Assembly (NCBI GenBank): GCA_964528095.1
Contig: CAZGSG010000142.1
Span: forward strand, 1 to 14,184
Source: CAZGSG01 sp964528095
GTDB taxonomy: Bacteria; Bacteroidota; Bacteroidia; Chitinophagales; Chitinophagaceae
Direction of reading: 5' to 3'
DNA length: 14,184 nucleotides
How positions within the stretch are numbered: position 1 is the first letter of the stretch; each line of letters begins with the position of its first letter. Both the position numbers and the translations under genes were made by a program. Shown here piece by piece: positions 6,768-13,635 of this stretch. The notes below the pieces were generated by a model, which saw only the letters and a program-made list of their open reading frames with translations, was not told where the DNA came from and made no database searches.

Positions 6768-6832
6768 TTATCAGACTTTTCTGTGCTTTTGCCACCGCAT
6801 TAGTATACCTCTCTAACTTATAAAATCCGCAT

Positions 6833-7147
6833 ATGGCCAGAACCCAAAAGATTTTTACTGGAAGATATAGGTGGTGGAATAGGAAGGAACTGGTGGCGAA
6901 GTATTACTTTTTTGACACCGAGATAAGCGCTTATCCTGATATAAGTAACGTGAAGCTGTTTAAACTGCAAAAATCAAGACAAGGTGTATTTGCGGAAGCT
7001 GTAGCACATGCACAATCTATAGTAAGGGGATCGGGTAAAGAAAAAAGCATATGCAAAAAAACTTGAAAAAGGAGAACGTGTTATAATAGGGTGATAAAAG
7101 AATATCTGAAGAAGTATAAAACGTATCAAATCAAAGACAGAAAATAG
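6833..7147 (+). pseudogene. Frameshifted small gene, about 104 codons, unknown function
   Basis: ATG 6833 opens a frame beginning MARTQKIFTGRYRWWNRKEL that hits TGA at 7064-7066 after 77 residues. In the +1 frame from GAT 7029 it continues as DRVKKKAYAKKLEKGERVIIG, and from about 7091 the original frame resumes with VIKEYLKKYKTYQIKDRK before TAG 7145-7147. Joined, the C-terminal part FAEAVAHAQSIVRD-KKKAYAKKL-GERV-IKEYL reads as one smooth helical protein. This implies one extra base in the G-run at 7026-7029 and one lost near 7089-7091. The pattern F-x-x-A-V-x-x-A-x-x-I-x-x-D recalls small hypothetical proteins I associate with Bacteroidota, but I cannot name a family. It is soluble and basic with no export signal. 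The alternatives are a real 77-residue protein or two sequencing errors. Confidence 0.5.
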
Positions 7148-7286
7148 CGTGATTATATGTGGAACGATAAGATCATCTGCTGCCCGGGATCAGGACGAAG
7201 CTGATAAAACCGAAACACCAGGCATCTAAATGATTATTTAAATCAATACTATAATCATCTTTCGTTGGGGGGCTCGCGAAAACTTA
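7148..7286. other. Intergenic stretch, nothing recognised
   Basis: No gene, RNA or convincing promoter was seen between the frameshifted gene and the dispersed repeat; short in-frame stretches lack start or length. An imperfect AT-rich dyad (TGATTATTTAAATCA, about 7229-7243) is the only structure noted. Confidence 0.4.
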
Positions 7287-7516
7287 TTTTAACACGGAGC
7301 CCGCCTTCTATAAAGCTTACGCTTGCGCCAAAGCTTCAGCGTAGGCGCATGGCGGCTGATACAGGTAATCATTCTTTTTATTTACACAGAACTATATTCC
7401 TGATTTCGTTCAATAGTAAAATTCAAAATAAGGAGGCACGGATCCAATACTTTCAATTTCTCTGGGTTACTCTGTTAAAACCACTTTAAGCCAGTTGGTA
7501 TTAATTCACGGCATTT
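7287..7516. repeat. Dispersed intergenic repeat, copy 1, with internal hairpin
   Basis: This segment matches 12047-12280 in three blocks: the left end TTTTAACACG (7287-7296), a middle block (7374-7443; shared ACTATAT, TCGTT and GCACGGAT) and a right block (7444-7516; shared CCAATACTTTCAATT, GTTAAAACCACTTTAAG and GGTATTA). TTTTAACA at 7287-7294 and TGTTAAAA at 7473-7480 are inverted, 194 bp end to end, but homology continues about 35 bp beyond the right one. Copy 1 alone has a GC-rich dyad at about 7301-7355: CCGCC pairs with GGCGG outside and TACGCT with AGCGTA inside, around two AAAGCTT repeats. About 110 bp of unassigned sequence follow before the lipoprotein gene's stop. Confidence 0.6.
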
Positions 7517-7625
7517 TAGAGAAAAATAATTTCACAGGGTACCACAACAACCAAAGAACCCGTTGTCGGTATGGATTTTATAAAGAAGCTAATCAACTGT
7601 GTAAAATACCGGAACCTCCTACAAC

Positions 7626-8711
7626 CTACCGCACATAGATCGTATTGATCCACGCGTCTTTTGTGCGATCTGTCACCGTCGTTACCACACCATTTTTCCA
7701 GAGATTGGCAGCCGAGATGCCACTGTCATTTACATCATTAAAAACAGCGTATACATCAGTGCCTTTTACAAACACAGCCTTGCCCGTAGCCTCATGCTCA
7801 CCATCGCTCAAAGAAACAGGAATACCATTTTTCCAAAGCGTGGCGATACTGATGCCATTCGCCTCTCTTATATAACCGCATACATATACATCCGTACCCG
7901 ACACATACACGGCGGAAGCGCCGGAAGCATAAGTGTCATCCGTCAGCGGCACCTGCACCCCGTTTTTCCAAAGCCTGGCCACCGCTTGACCACTGGCGTT
8001 CTCTCCATGTCCACAAGCCCAGGTATCGGCACCCGACACATAAATGGCATCGATCACCGAGGTCTTCACACCATCACCAATGGTAGCCACCGCGCCATTC
8101 TTCCAGAAAATAGCAGCGCCTACTCCCGGAGCAATCGGTTCCATGCCACCTGCATATACATCTCCTCCCGCGACAAACACGGAATAGATAGCGGCGCCTT
8201 TACTGCCATTATCCAGCGCTGTCATTGAGCCATTCTTCCAGATTTTTGAAAACACCGAATCCTGCGGCATAGCCTGGCCTGTAACAGCTACATATACATC
8301 CGTTCCGGTGATGCACATGGAATTGGCGAACGCGCTATAGGAACCATCGGTCAGCGAAGTGGCCACGCCATTCTTCCATAACTTGGCCACGCTGGTACCA
8401 CCGGGTCCTATCACTTCCAAACCACAGGCATACACATCCGAACCCGAAACAGCTATCCCATACGCTTCAGCAAAAGAGGACCCATTGCTCAATGAAACCG
8501 GCACTCCATTCGTCCAGATCTTCGCCACACCTGTTCCTCCCGGGCCGGACATTTCCATGCCTGCCAGGAAAACTTCTTCACTATCATCAAGTCTAAGAGA
8601 GGATTGTTTACTGCATTGAATAAAGCAGGTGCTTAAAAAGAAAAGAGTGATGCTAAGACCAAAGCTTGATACAATGCGGGAAGCGGGAAAAAACGGAAAA
8701 GCCTTTTTCAT
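7626..8711 (-). CDS. Secreted or surface lipoprotein forming a seven-repeat beta-propeller
   Basis: The 361-residue protein starts with a long signal sequence (1-33) whose hydrophobic core ends in STCFIQC; C29 or C33 could be the lipidated cysteine, but neither matches the classic lipobox, so anchoring is uncertain. The rest is seven near-identical repeats of 45-46 residues. Each contains a G-T/S-D-V-Y strand, a variable Gly-rich loop, then (K/R)(I/L)WKNG and a S-L-S/T-D-G turn. The repeat tryptophans are at 66, 112, 158, 203, 248, 293 and 338. Seven such units should close into one beta-propeller outside the cytoplasm. No catalytic motif is visible, so a binding or structural role is likelier than an enzyme; the ligand is unknown. 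It appears to be a single-gene unit, 168 bp downstream of the serine hydrolase gene with a hairpin between them. Confidence 0.88.
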   Translation of the reverse strand: MKKAFPFFPASRIVSSFGLSITLFFLSTCFIQCSKQSSLRLDDSEEVFLAGMEMSGPGGTGVAKIWTNGVPVSLSNGSSFAEAYGIAVSGSDVYACGLEVIGPGGTSVAKLWKNGVATSLTDGSYSAFANSMCITGTDVYVAVTGQAMPQDSVFSKIWKNGSMTALDNGSKGAAIYSVFVAGGDVYAGGMEPIAPGVGAAIFWKNGAVATIGDGVKTSVIDAIYVSGADTWACGHGENASGQAVARLWKNGVQVPLTDDTYASGASAVYVSGTDVYVCGYIREANGISIATLWKNGIPVSLSDGEHEATGKAVFVKGTDVYAVFNDVNDSGISAANLWKNGVVTTVTDRTKDAWINTIYVR

Positions 8712-8814
8712 ACAGGTATTGATTGGGGAGCCAAACTAATAAAAAATTGTTGTAATTTATAGTGATCTGTATAGCATAATAAGGCCCTGTGGTAATTTTA
8801 CGAGGAAAACCACG

Positions 8815-8848
8815 GCGCTAGAGACGCAGTGCATTGCGTCTCTAGCGC
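8815..8848. repeat. Perfect 14-bp-arm palindromic hairpin, REP-like, possible terminator
   Basis: GCGCTAGAGACGCA (8815-8828) and TGCGTCTCTAGCGC (8835-8848) are perfect reverse complements around the loop GTGCAT. The AGAGACGCA...TGCGTCTCT core is, in my recollection, a recurrent intergenic palindrome in several bacterial genomes, including Bacteroidota and cyanobacteria; this needs a genome count. It lies 32 nt after the serine hydrolase stop, so it probably also ends the minus-strand blaI operon, although the minus-strand sequence after it (CGTGGTTTTCC) is only mildly T-rich. Confidence 0.75.
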
Positions 8849-8879
8849 GGGTAAACGATCTGATAACCAGTCTTAATTA

Positions 8880-10328
8880 TCATCTCAACCAGCTTGCGTA
8901 AATCAATTTTCCTATATCATAAAAAGAGGGATCATCATGGTCACCATTATTGGTAAGCAGGATAATGCCGGAATTAAGCCCCGGGTAAATAAGACAAAGC
9001 GATGTAAATCCATCGGTGCCTCCATCATGTGTCCACCGTAAAAAGCCTTCCTTTGTTGTCGAGATCCCCCAGTTCAGACCCGTCCCCCTCTTGTTATCAC
9101 CAAAACTAATTTTATGAGAAAGCGAAGCCGCGCTATCTTTTTTGTTCAGTTGCTCTTTCATGTACAAAAGCATGTCATGGGTTGTTGACCGTATTCCTCC
9201 ATCCGGTTCGGCGATCCTGTTTCGCCAGTATGGAGCAGGATTTCCTTCCACATCATAACCCTGCGCGAATGTTTTAAAATCCGGCGCTGATAATCCTATG
9301 CTGGTTTGTTTCATGGCATAGGGACGGAGAATATTCTTTTTTAATAACGCCTCATATTCCAGTCCGTAAATTTTTTCCAGAATAATTCCCAATAAACCAA
9401 CCGCGAAATTGGAGTACTCCCTCCGGGTCCCCGGTAGGGTATCCAATACAATAGTATGCAGGATATCCTCCAGCATTTTATCGGTAAATTGTATGGAGGG
9501 GCTGAAAAGGTCTTCATTGGTGCCAGAGATTTTTGGCTGAGATGGCAAGCGGGAACTGTGATTGCTCAAATGCACCAACTGAACAGGAACGCCTGCGAAT
9601 GCCAGGTTGGGATAATTGCCGGGTAAATACTTCCGGATATCATCATCCAGCTTTACTTTTCCCTGCACCACAGCTTTTGCCAGGAGTATACCGGTGAATG
9701 TTTTTGTAACAGAGCCAATTTCATAAATTGTACTGGCTGTCGGGATCTTTCCGCTTCCTTTTTTCGTTTCGCCAAAATTATAGGTATACAGCTTACCATT
9801 CTGCAGCACACCAACAGAAAGCCCCGCTACATTTTTATTGCTCATATATGGAGTGACGGCATCCTGTACCACGCTGTCAAGACGCGTCTTTAACGCATTG
9901 TCAGACAAAAATTGTTTCCTGCTACGGATAACAGGAAGCTTGTAAAAGCTTAAACCGAAATTGTCATAACTGAGCGCGGATGCCGCCCTTATATTTAACA
10001 ACAATGATTTTTTAGGGAATACCAGTTTGTAGGATGATACATTGCCCGTATCATTATTTATAAATTCGCTGGATGCGATTTTGCCTAATGCGGCAGCTCC
10101 TTTCAATAGGTTGACCAGTTGCTCTTCCGTAATATCTTCTTTAAATCCCGCGCCGGCCATTGCATAAATTCCTTTCAGATCCGCCCTGTTGAATTTTGCT
10201 ATAATGCTGTCTTTTACGATGCTATTGGCAACGGGATCGGCGACCTGGGCTTTTGTCACCGTCATGCACAGGCCTGCAATGAGTAATAAAAAAAATGCTT
10301 TCATACTATTATTTTTAAAAATTGACAT
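8880..10328 (-). CDS. Exported serine hydrolase of the class C beta-lactamase / PBP-like family
   Basis: From the chosen start the product is 482 residues. A signal peptide ends near TKAQ (about residue 28). A DUF3887-like region follows (about 30-135), then a beta-lactamase-type domain with the nucleophile motif S-V-T-K (S206, K209), Y-S-N (Y305, N307) and H-D-G-G (434-437) in place of K-T-G/H-T-G. All three active-site motifs of class C beta-lactamases, DD-peptidases and related esterases are intact. It is likely periplasmic or secreted. Substrate cannot be told from sequence: beta-lactam, peptidoglycan peptide and ester are all possible. ATG 10328 was preferred because AAGGGG lies 6 nt upstream; alternatives are ATG 10373 (15 residues longer, an unusually long n-region) and ATG 10304. 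It is the last gene of the blaI operon, so it is probably induced when BlaI is removed. Confidence 0.9.
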   Translation of the reverse strand: MSIFKNNSMKAFFLLLIAGLCMTVTKAQVADPVANSIVKDSIIAKFNRADLKGIYAMAGAGFKEDITEEQLVNLLKGAAALGKIASSEFINNDTGNVSSYKLVFPKKSLLLNIRAASALSYDNFGLSFYKLPVIRSRKQFLSDNALKTRLDSVVQDAVTPYMSNKNVAGLSVGVLQNGKLYTYNFGETKKGSGKIPTASTIYEIGSVTKTFTGILLAKAVVQGKVKLDDDIRKYLPGNYPNLAFAGVPVQLVHLSNHSSRLPSQPKISGTNEDLFSPSIQFTDKMLEDILHTIVLDTLPGTRREYSNFAVGLLGIILEKIYGLEYEALLKKNILRPYAMKQTSIGLSAPDFKTFAQGYDVEGNPAPYWRNRIAEPDGGIRSTTHDMLLYMKEQLNKKDSAASLSHKISFGDNKRGTGLNWGISTTKEGFLRWTHDGGTDGFTSLCLIYPGLNSGIILLTNNGDHDDPSFYDIGKLIYASWLR

Positions 10329-10396
10329 ACGAATCCCCTTGGAGATCTTTCTGGTTTTTAACCGGATCTCCATTGCTATTATGCTATATGATAATG

Positions 10397-11509
10397 CTAA
10401 GGCTGAGTTTTTAAACGGCCGGTCATGGGGCTTAACTGACCGAGACTTCCTTTAAGATTCCCCAGTTTATTATTTAGCGGTGATAGTTGTGATAAGTGTT
10501 GTGTATTCGTATTTGCAATGGTCAACGGTCTTACGGATAAGCTTTTACGAACCGTCACAGTGGTAGCTTTCCCTGTTGATTTTTCATTACCTGTTGTGGG
10601 TATGCTAATGCTATTTGCCAGCTGCGCCGGAGTCAGTTGATCTGTTATCTTTTTTGGTAGTACAACATGCTTACCAAACATAAACAGGCATACCAGCACT
10701 ACGGGAAGTACAGCGAATTGTTTAATAGCGCTGATTTTCCACGATGTAGATTTCCTCATCATGATCAGCCTTTTCTTTGTGGCTCCGAAATGAAACAGGC
10801 TTGCCATACTCACCGTCTTTTGTCCGCTTATTTTATCGAGCAACAGGCTTTGGTAAGAGTATACATTGTCAAATGAATGAATGACCGCCTCGTCAGCAAG
10901 GAATTCATGATTCAGTTGAATGGATTTTTTATAAAAATAAAGGAGGGGATTCCACCAAAAAAAGCACCGGGCCAGTTCAATAAACAAAATGTCATAACTA
11001 TGGCGCTGCCTGGCATGCGCCAGTTCATGATACAGTATTTCTTTTTCGACGCCACCATTTTCAAAAGCGGATTTTTTGATAAAGATGTATTGAAGGAAGC
11101 TATATGGCTCCTGTTCTTCTTCGGTTAGAACTAGAACCGCGTTTTGATAAGGTTGTTTGTTACTGGTAGTGATTTTCGAAGTAAACTGATACAGGTTGTA
11201 AACAAGCCTGGCGAAAAAACCAATAGTTACCAGGCAGAAAATACAAAGGGCTATCAATTGCCAGCCCGGGGCGTTTGTCGCGGCGGCAGAAGCGGTGATG
11301 ATGTTTTCTACCTGGCTCAACTGTTTTGAAGCAACGCCCGGTACCAGGGTTTCCCGTACAATGATACATGGTACGGTATAAGAAAAAACAACAGCCAGCA
11401 ACAGGTAAAACCGGTTAAACAGATGCATCTTTTCTTTTTCGAGGAGCAGTTTATAAACCAACAGCAATAAACCGCTGCAAAGCGATGAATAAAAGAAGTA
11501 TTGTATCAC
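10397..11509 (-). CDS. M56-family (BlaR1/MecR1-type) membrane zinc peptidase without sensor domain
   Basis: The 370-residue protein has hydrophobic helices at about 3-22, 33-51, 84-105 and 262-280. Between the third and fourth lies the metalloprotease core YHELAHARQRHSYD (160-173): H161, E162 and H165 form HExxH, and E202 in NHEFLADE (200-207) is the probable third zinc ligand. This is the M56 layout of BlaR1/MecR1, which lead to inactivation of BlaI/MecI on a signal. BlaR1 ends in a large extracellular penicillin-binding domain. Here only about 90 residues follow the last helix, a low-complexity tail repeating QLSP (341-344 and 358-361). It therefore cannot bind beta-lactam as BlaR1 does, and the inducing signal is unknown. 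The start is GTG 11509, overlapping the blaI stop as GTGA, so translation is probably coupled. Confidence 0.92.
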   Translation of the reverse strand: MIQYFFYSSLCSGLLLLVYKLLLEKEKMHLFNRFYLLLAVVFSYTVPCIIVRETLVPGVASKQLSQVENIITASAAATNAPGWQLIALCIFCLVTIGFFARLVYNLYQFTSKITTSNKQPYQNAVLVLTEEEQEPYSFLQYIFIKKSAFENGGVEKEILYHELAHARQRHSYDILFIELARCFFWWNPLLYFYKKSIQLNHEFLADEAVIHSFDNVYSYQSLLLDKISGQKTVSMASLFHFGATKKRLIMMRKSTSWKISAIKQFAVLPVVLVCLFMFGKHVVLPKKITDQLTPAQLANSISIPTTGNEKSTGKATTVTVRKSLSVRPLTIANTNTQHLSQLSPLNNKLGNLKGSLGQLSPMTGRLKTQP

Positions 11510-11877
11510 TTTTTAGTTTTTTTAATTTGCTGATCAATAACTTTTTTTAGCTCTTCTAACTCTGTAGTGGTCAGGTTTCCCGAGGTAGTAAAAAAAGAAG
11601 CGAATTGCAGGGCCGAATTACTAAAGTAGTCTTTCACAATTCCTTTCATCTGCTTTTTGAAATGATCCTCTTTTTTTACAAGAGCGTAATACTGGCGGGA
11701 ATTTCCGAACAGCGTATACCCGACATATCCCTTGTCCTGCATTCTTTTTAACAAGGTAGCTACTGTGGTAGTTGCCGGTGTGGGAGCGGGGTGGTTTTCC
11801 AGCAGATCTTTCATAAACACTTTCTCGTGTTTCCAGATAAGCTCCATTAACTGTTCTTCTGACTTGGATAATTGCAT
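11506..11877 (-). CDS. blaI: BlaI/MecI-family winged-helix transcriptional repressor
   Basis: ATG 11877 gives 123 residues beginning MQLSKSEEQLMELIWKHEK, the usual BlaI N terminus. The winged helix-turn-helix spans about 1-70, with TPATTTVATLLKRMQDKGYV as recognition helix and GNSRQYYAL as wing. The C-terminal half (about 71-118, ending in TELEELKKVIDQQ) should be the dimerisation domain cleaved or inactivated on induction. In-frame extension upstream would need a TTG inside the operator, so the ATG was preferred. A BlaI-type dyad covers the -7 element 29 nt upstream of this start, implying that BlaI represses its own operon. It leads the operon, followed directly by the M56 peptidase (GTGA overlap) and the serine hydrolase. 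Confidence 0.95.
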   Translation of the reverse strand: MQLSKSEEQLMELIWKHEKVFMKDLLENHPAPTPATTTVATLLKRMQDKGYVGYTLFGNSRQYYALVKKEDHFKKQMKGIVKDYFSNSALQFASFFTTSGNLTTTELEELKKVIDQQIKKTKK

Positions 11878-11900
11878 ATGCTCTATGTTTATGTAGTATT

Positions 11901-11916
11901 CTCTACAAATGTAGAG
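11901..11916. promoter_or_regulatory. BlaI-type operator over the blaI promoter
   Basis: CTCTACAAATGTAGAG is a perfect dyad with 7-bp arms and a 2-bp centre. It contains TACA-N2-TGTA (11904-11913), the same half-sites and spacing as the classic MecI/BlaI operator core TACATATGTA. A second overlapping dyad, TGTAG-N6-CTACA, lies at 11892-11907. The site covers the -7 element exactly, so bound BlaI would block RNA polymerase. Confidence 0.85.
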
Positions 11917-11936
11917 CAAAATATTTATCTGGCAAA
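11906..11936 (-). promoter_or_regulatory. Bacteroidota-type promoter of the blaI operon
   Basis: On the minus strand TTTG (11936-11933) is followed after exactly 19 nt by TACATTTG (11913-11906), matching the Bacteroidota consensus TTTG-N19-TAnnTTTG without a mismatch. Transcription should begin near 11900, about 23 nt before the blaI ATG. The -7 element lies inside the BlaI operator. Confidence 0.85.
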
Positions 11937-12046
11937 TATTTCCTGCTAAAAAGAAGTTGATTTTACGGCGTTGAGCTGGATTTTACAAAAGGCAGGAGCT
12001 TTTACGAACAGGACCAGGCGGCCAATGAGTGGTTTGCTAAACTTTG

Positions 12047-12280
12047 TTTTAACACGCAATCACGGGTGATTAGACATTTTATTCGTGTTGGACTATATGC
12101 CTGGTCTCGTTTAAAATCCAACTTAAGAATAGGGAAGCACGGATGAGTAAGAAATATATTATCTTCTTTTAACCCTCCGTGGCTCCGGTTTTAAAAACAC
12201 CTTCAGACCAATACTTTCAATTCCTCCGTGTAACCTTGTTAAAACCACTTTAAGATGGCGGGTATTAGTTGGCAGTATCT
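12047..12280. repeat. Dispersed intergenic repeat, copy 2
   Basis: Partner of 7287-7516. The left end TTTTAACACG (12047-12056), middle block (12076-12144) and right block (12208-12280) match copy 1. TTTTAACA and TGTTAAAA are 198 bp apart end to end (12047-12244). Copy 2 has 63 extra bp at 12145-12207 that copy 1 lacks; these include CCTCCGTGGCTCCGGTTTT, a variant of the right end CCTCCGTGTAACCTTGTT, so the difference looks like a duplicated or deleted end module. Copy 2 lacks the GC-rich hairpin of copy 1. Both copies lie just downstream of a minus-strand gene. The rest of the 11937-12301 gap holds no recognised gene. Confidence 0.6.
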
Positions 12281-12301
12281 TCAATAAAATGAATTGCTTG
12301 A

Positions 12302-13300
12302 TCAGCCGGGCAGCTTTATGAAATCATAATCGTGTGTCGGCAACTTATAAAACCATTTATTATCCTGGTGAAAATGCCCATCTCTTTTAGTGGCTTTATC
12401 CGCCTGTAATATCAACTGTGTTTCGCTGATCGTAGCATTGTACTCAATCGTAAATTGATAACTTGTTTTTTCCATGACCGCTTTTTGAGAGGATAGGCGT
12501 TTCCCCCATTGATCACGATTATCTTTTTTACTCCATGATTCGATGATGGCTTCTTGTGGCGTAATCATGATTGTATTTCTGTTAACGGTATAAGTGCCAG
12601 TCTCTTTTGTCAATAGCAGGTCGGCAAAAAAGGAGAATGTTTTTACATAATGTTTGTACGTGCCATTGCTATTAAAAATATACTGGCGCCGGATATACCC
12701 GGCAACAGCATTATTCACCAGATGGGCATTCTGGTCACTGCTAACAAGCGTCCAGGTATTGATGACCCTGTTATCGGCTGCACTACCAGATTGGGAGGGA
12801 CTCTTTGCCGTTGTGGTTATTTTTTTTAAGCTAAGTGATGTTAAAAATGCACTCATTTCCTTTTCATATACATCTGTATTGGTGAGGATCAGCATATTCA
12901 CCATTTTATCGGCCCCGGTTGCGGTCGCCAGTACCACAATCCCCTTGCCATCTTCGTTTTCAAATGGCGCATAACCGCTTTGTGTCTCCCATCCATTTTT
13001 TATTTCGGGTGCCTGCATCTCCGGTTTACCGGAAACGGTTACCATTTCTTTTACCAGCGAGGTCCAGGCCAGTTCAAAATTCTCCAATGGAGCAGCCGTG
13101 CCCGGTACTGCTTTGTACAGGATGATCAGGCAGTATATTCCTTTCGTTGTATCCTGTTTCGATAGCTGTATTGCGTTTTCGCTGACCTGTTTTTTCCAGC
13201 TTTTTGGCGCTGCGAAACTGGCAAGGTCAAAACTTTGTTTTTGTGCAACTACTTCTCCAATACATATGCAAAACAAACAAAACAGGAATATTTTTTTCAT
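12302..13300 (-). CDS. Secreted two-domain protein with C-terminal lipocalin-like region
   Basis: The 332-residue product has a signal peptide (1-20, ending EVVAQ) and should be exported to the periplasm or surface. Residues 22-160 contain F-x-x-P-x-S-W (28-35) and alternating strands ending in VNMLILTNTD and a FLTSLSL helix, reminiscent of PsbP/DcrB-type stress-protein folds; that assignment is tentative. A Ser/Thr/Ala-rich linker (161-177) leads to a second domain with NTWTLVSSD (181-189), RRQYIFNSNGTYKHY (204-218) and GTYTVNRNTIMITP (235-248). That order, W-x-L followed by a Y-x-F-x-x-N-G-T-Y strand, is typical of lipocalin-like domains in Bacteroidota. It appears to be a single-gene unit. 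Ligand and role are unknown. Confidence 0.75.
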   Translation of the reverse strand: MKKIFLFCLFCICIGEVVAQKQSFDLASFAAPKSWKKQVSENAIQLSKQDTTKGIYCLIILYKAVPGTAAPLENFELAWTSLVKEMVTVSGKPEMQAPEIKNGWETQSGYAPFENEDGKGIVVLATATGADKMVNMLILTNTDVYEKEMSAFLTSLSLKKITTTAKSPSQSGSAADNRVINTWTLVSSDQNAHLVNNAVAGYIRRQYIFNSNGTYKHYVKTFSFFADLLLTKETGTYTVNRNTIMITPQEAIIESWSKKDNRDQWGKRLSSQKAVMEKTSYQFTIEYNATISETQLILQADKATKRDGHFHQDNKWFYKLPTHDYDFIKLPG

Positions 13301-13421
13301 GATCAGCGATTGTGTTTTTTAAAATGAGAATCTGTTGCAGGGTTGTCAGCGGGGCACAAATAGGGAGTTTCCTGCTTTTCTTTACAGGTCAATGACGGGT
13401 ATAAAGATGGAATAACTTAAA

Positions 13422-13496
13422 TCAACTATTCTCCCTTAAAAACAGGATTTTTGATATTCCCCGAAATATCCTGTTTTTAAGGGAGAGAATAGTTGA
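13422..13496. repeat. Long imperfect inverted repeat (27-bp stem) between divergent genes
   Basis: The left arm 13422-13448 (TCAACTATTCTCCC then TTAAAAACAGGAT) is the reverse complement of 13468-13496 apart from one 2-nt bulge (CTCTCCC against CTCCC). The loop is 19 nt and contains a competing small stem (GATATT with AATATC). It lies 122 bp before the minus-strand gene at 13300 and 140 bp before the plus-strand gene at 13636. Both are transcribed away from it, so it is not an ordinary terminator of either. The rest of the 335-bp gap holds only a 10-bp palindrome (TGTTCGAACA, 13545-13554). Confidence 0.8.
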
Positions 13497-13635
13497 AGAA
13501 GAACTGCAGATTTACAGGCGCATATTAGTTTTCCATACAGGACTTGTTCGAACAGGCATTACTCCGTTACTACACTACTCGTTTTTATTGCTGTATCATA
13601 GTTGACCATACCATAATTTACCAAGACAATTCACC

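Noticed and set aside
6541..6795. 84-codon minus-strand frame with a GTG start
   Set aside because: Much of its N-terminal sequence is the translation of the 11-bp tandem repeat; there is no family-like pattern and no start signal.
6922..6935. Perfect palindrome GATAAGCGCTTATC
   Set aside because: It is inside the frameshifted coding region with no promoter context; probably chance.
11961..12146. 61-codon open frame containing SFYEQDQAANEWFAKL
   Set aside because: It has no start codon and its second half runs into the dispersed repeat; it could be a gene remnant but there is no further support.
13545..13554. Palindrome TGTTCGAACA upstream of the gene at 13636
   Set aside because: A 10-bp palindrome is not rare and no matching promoter or regulator was seen nearby.
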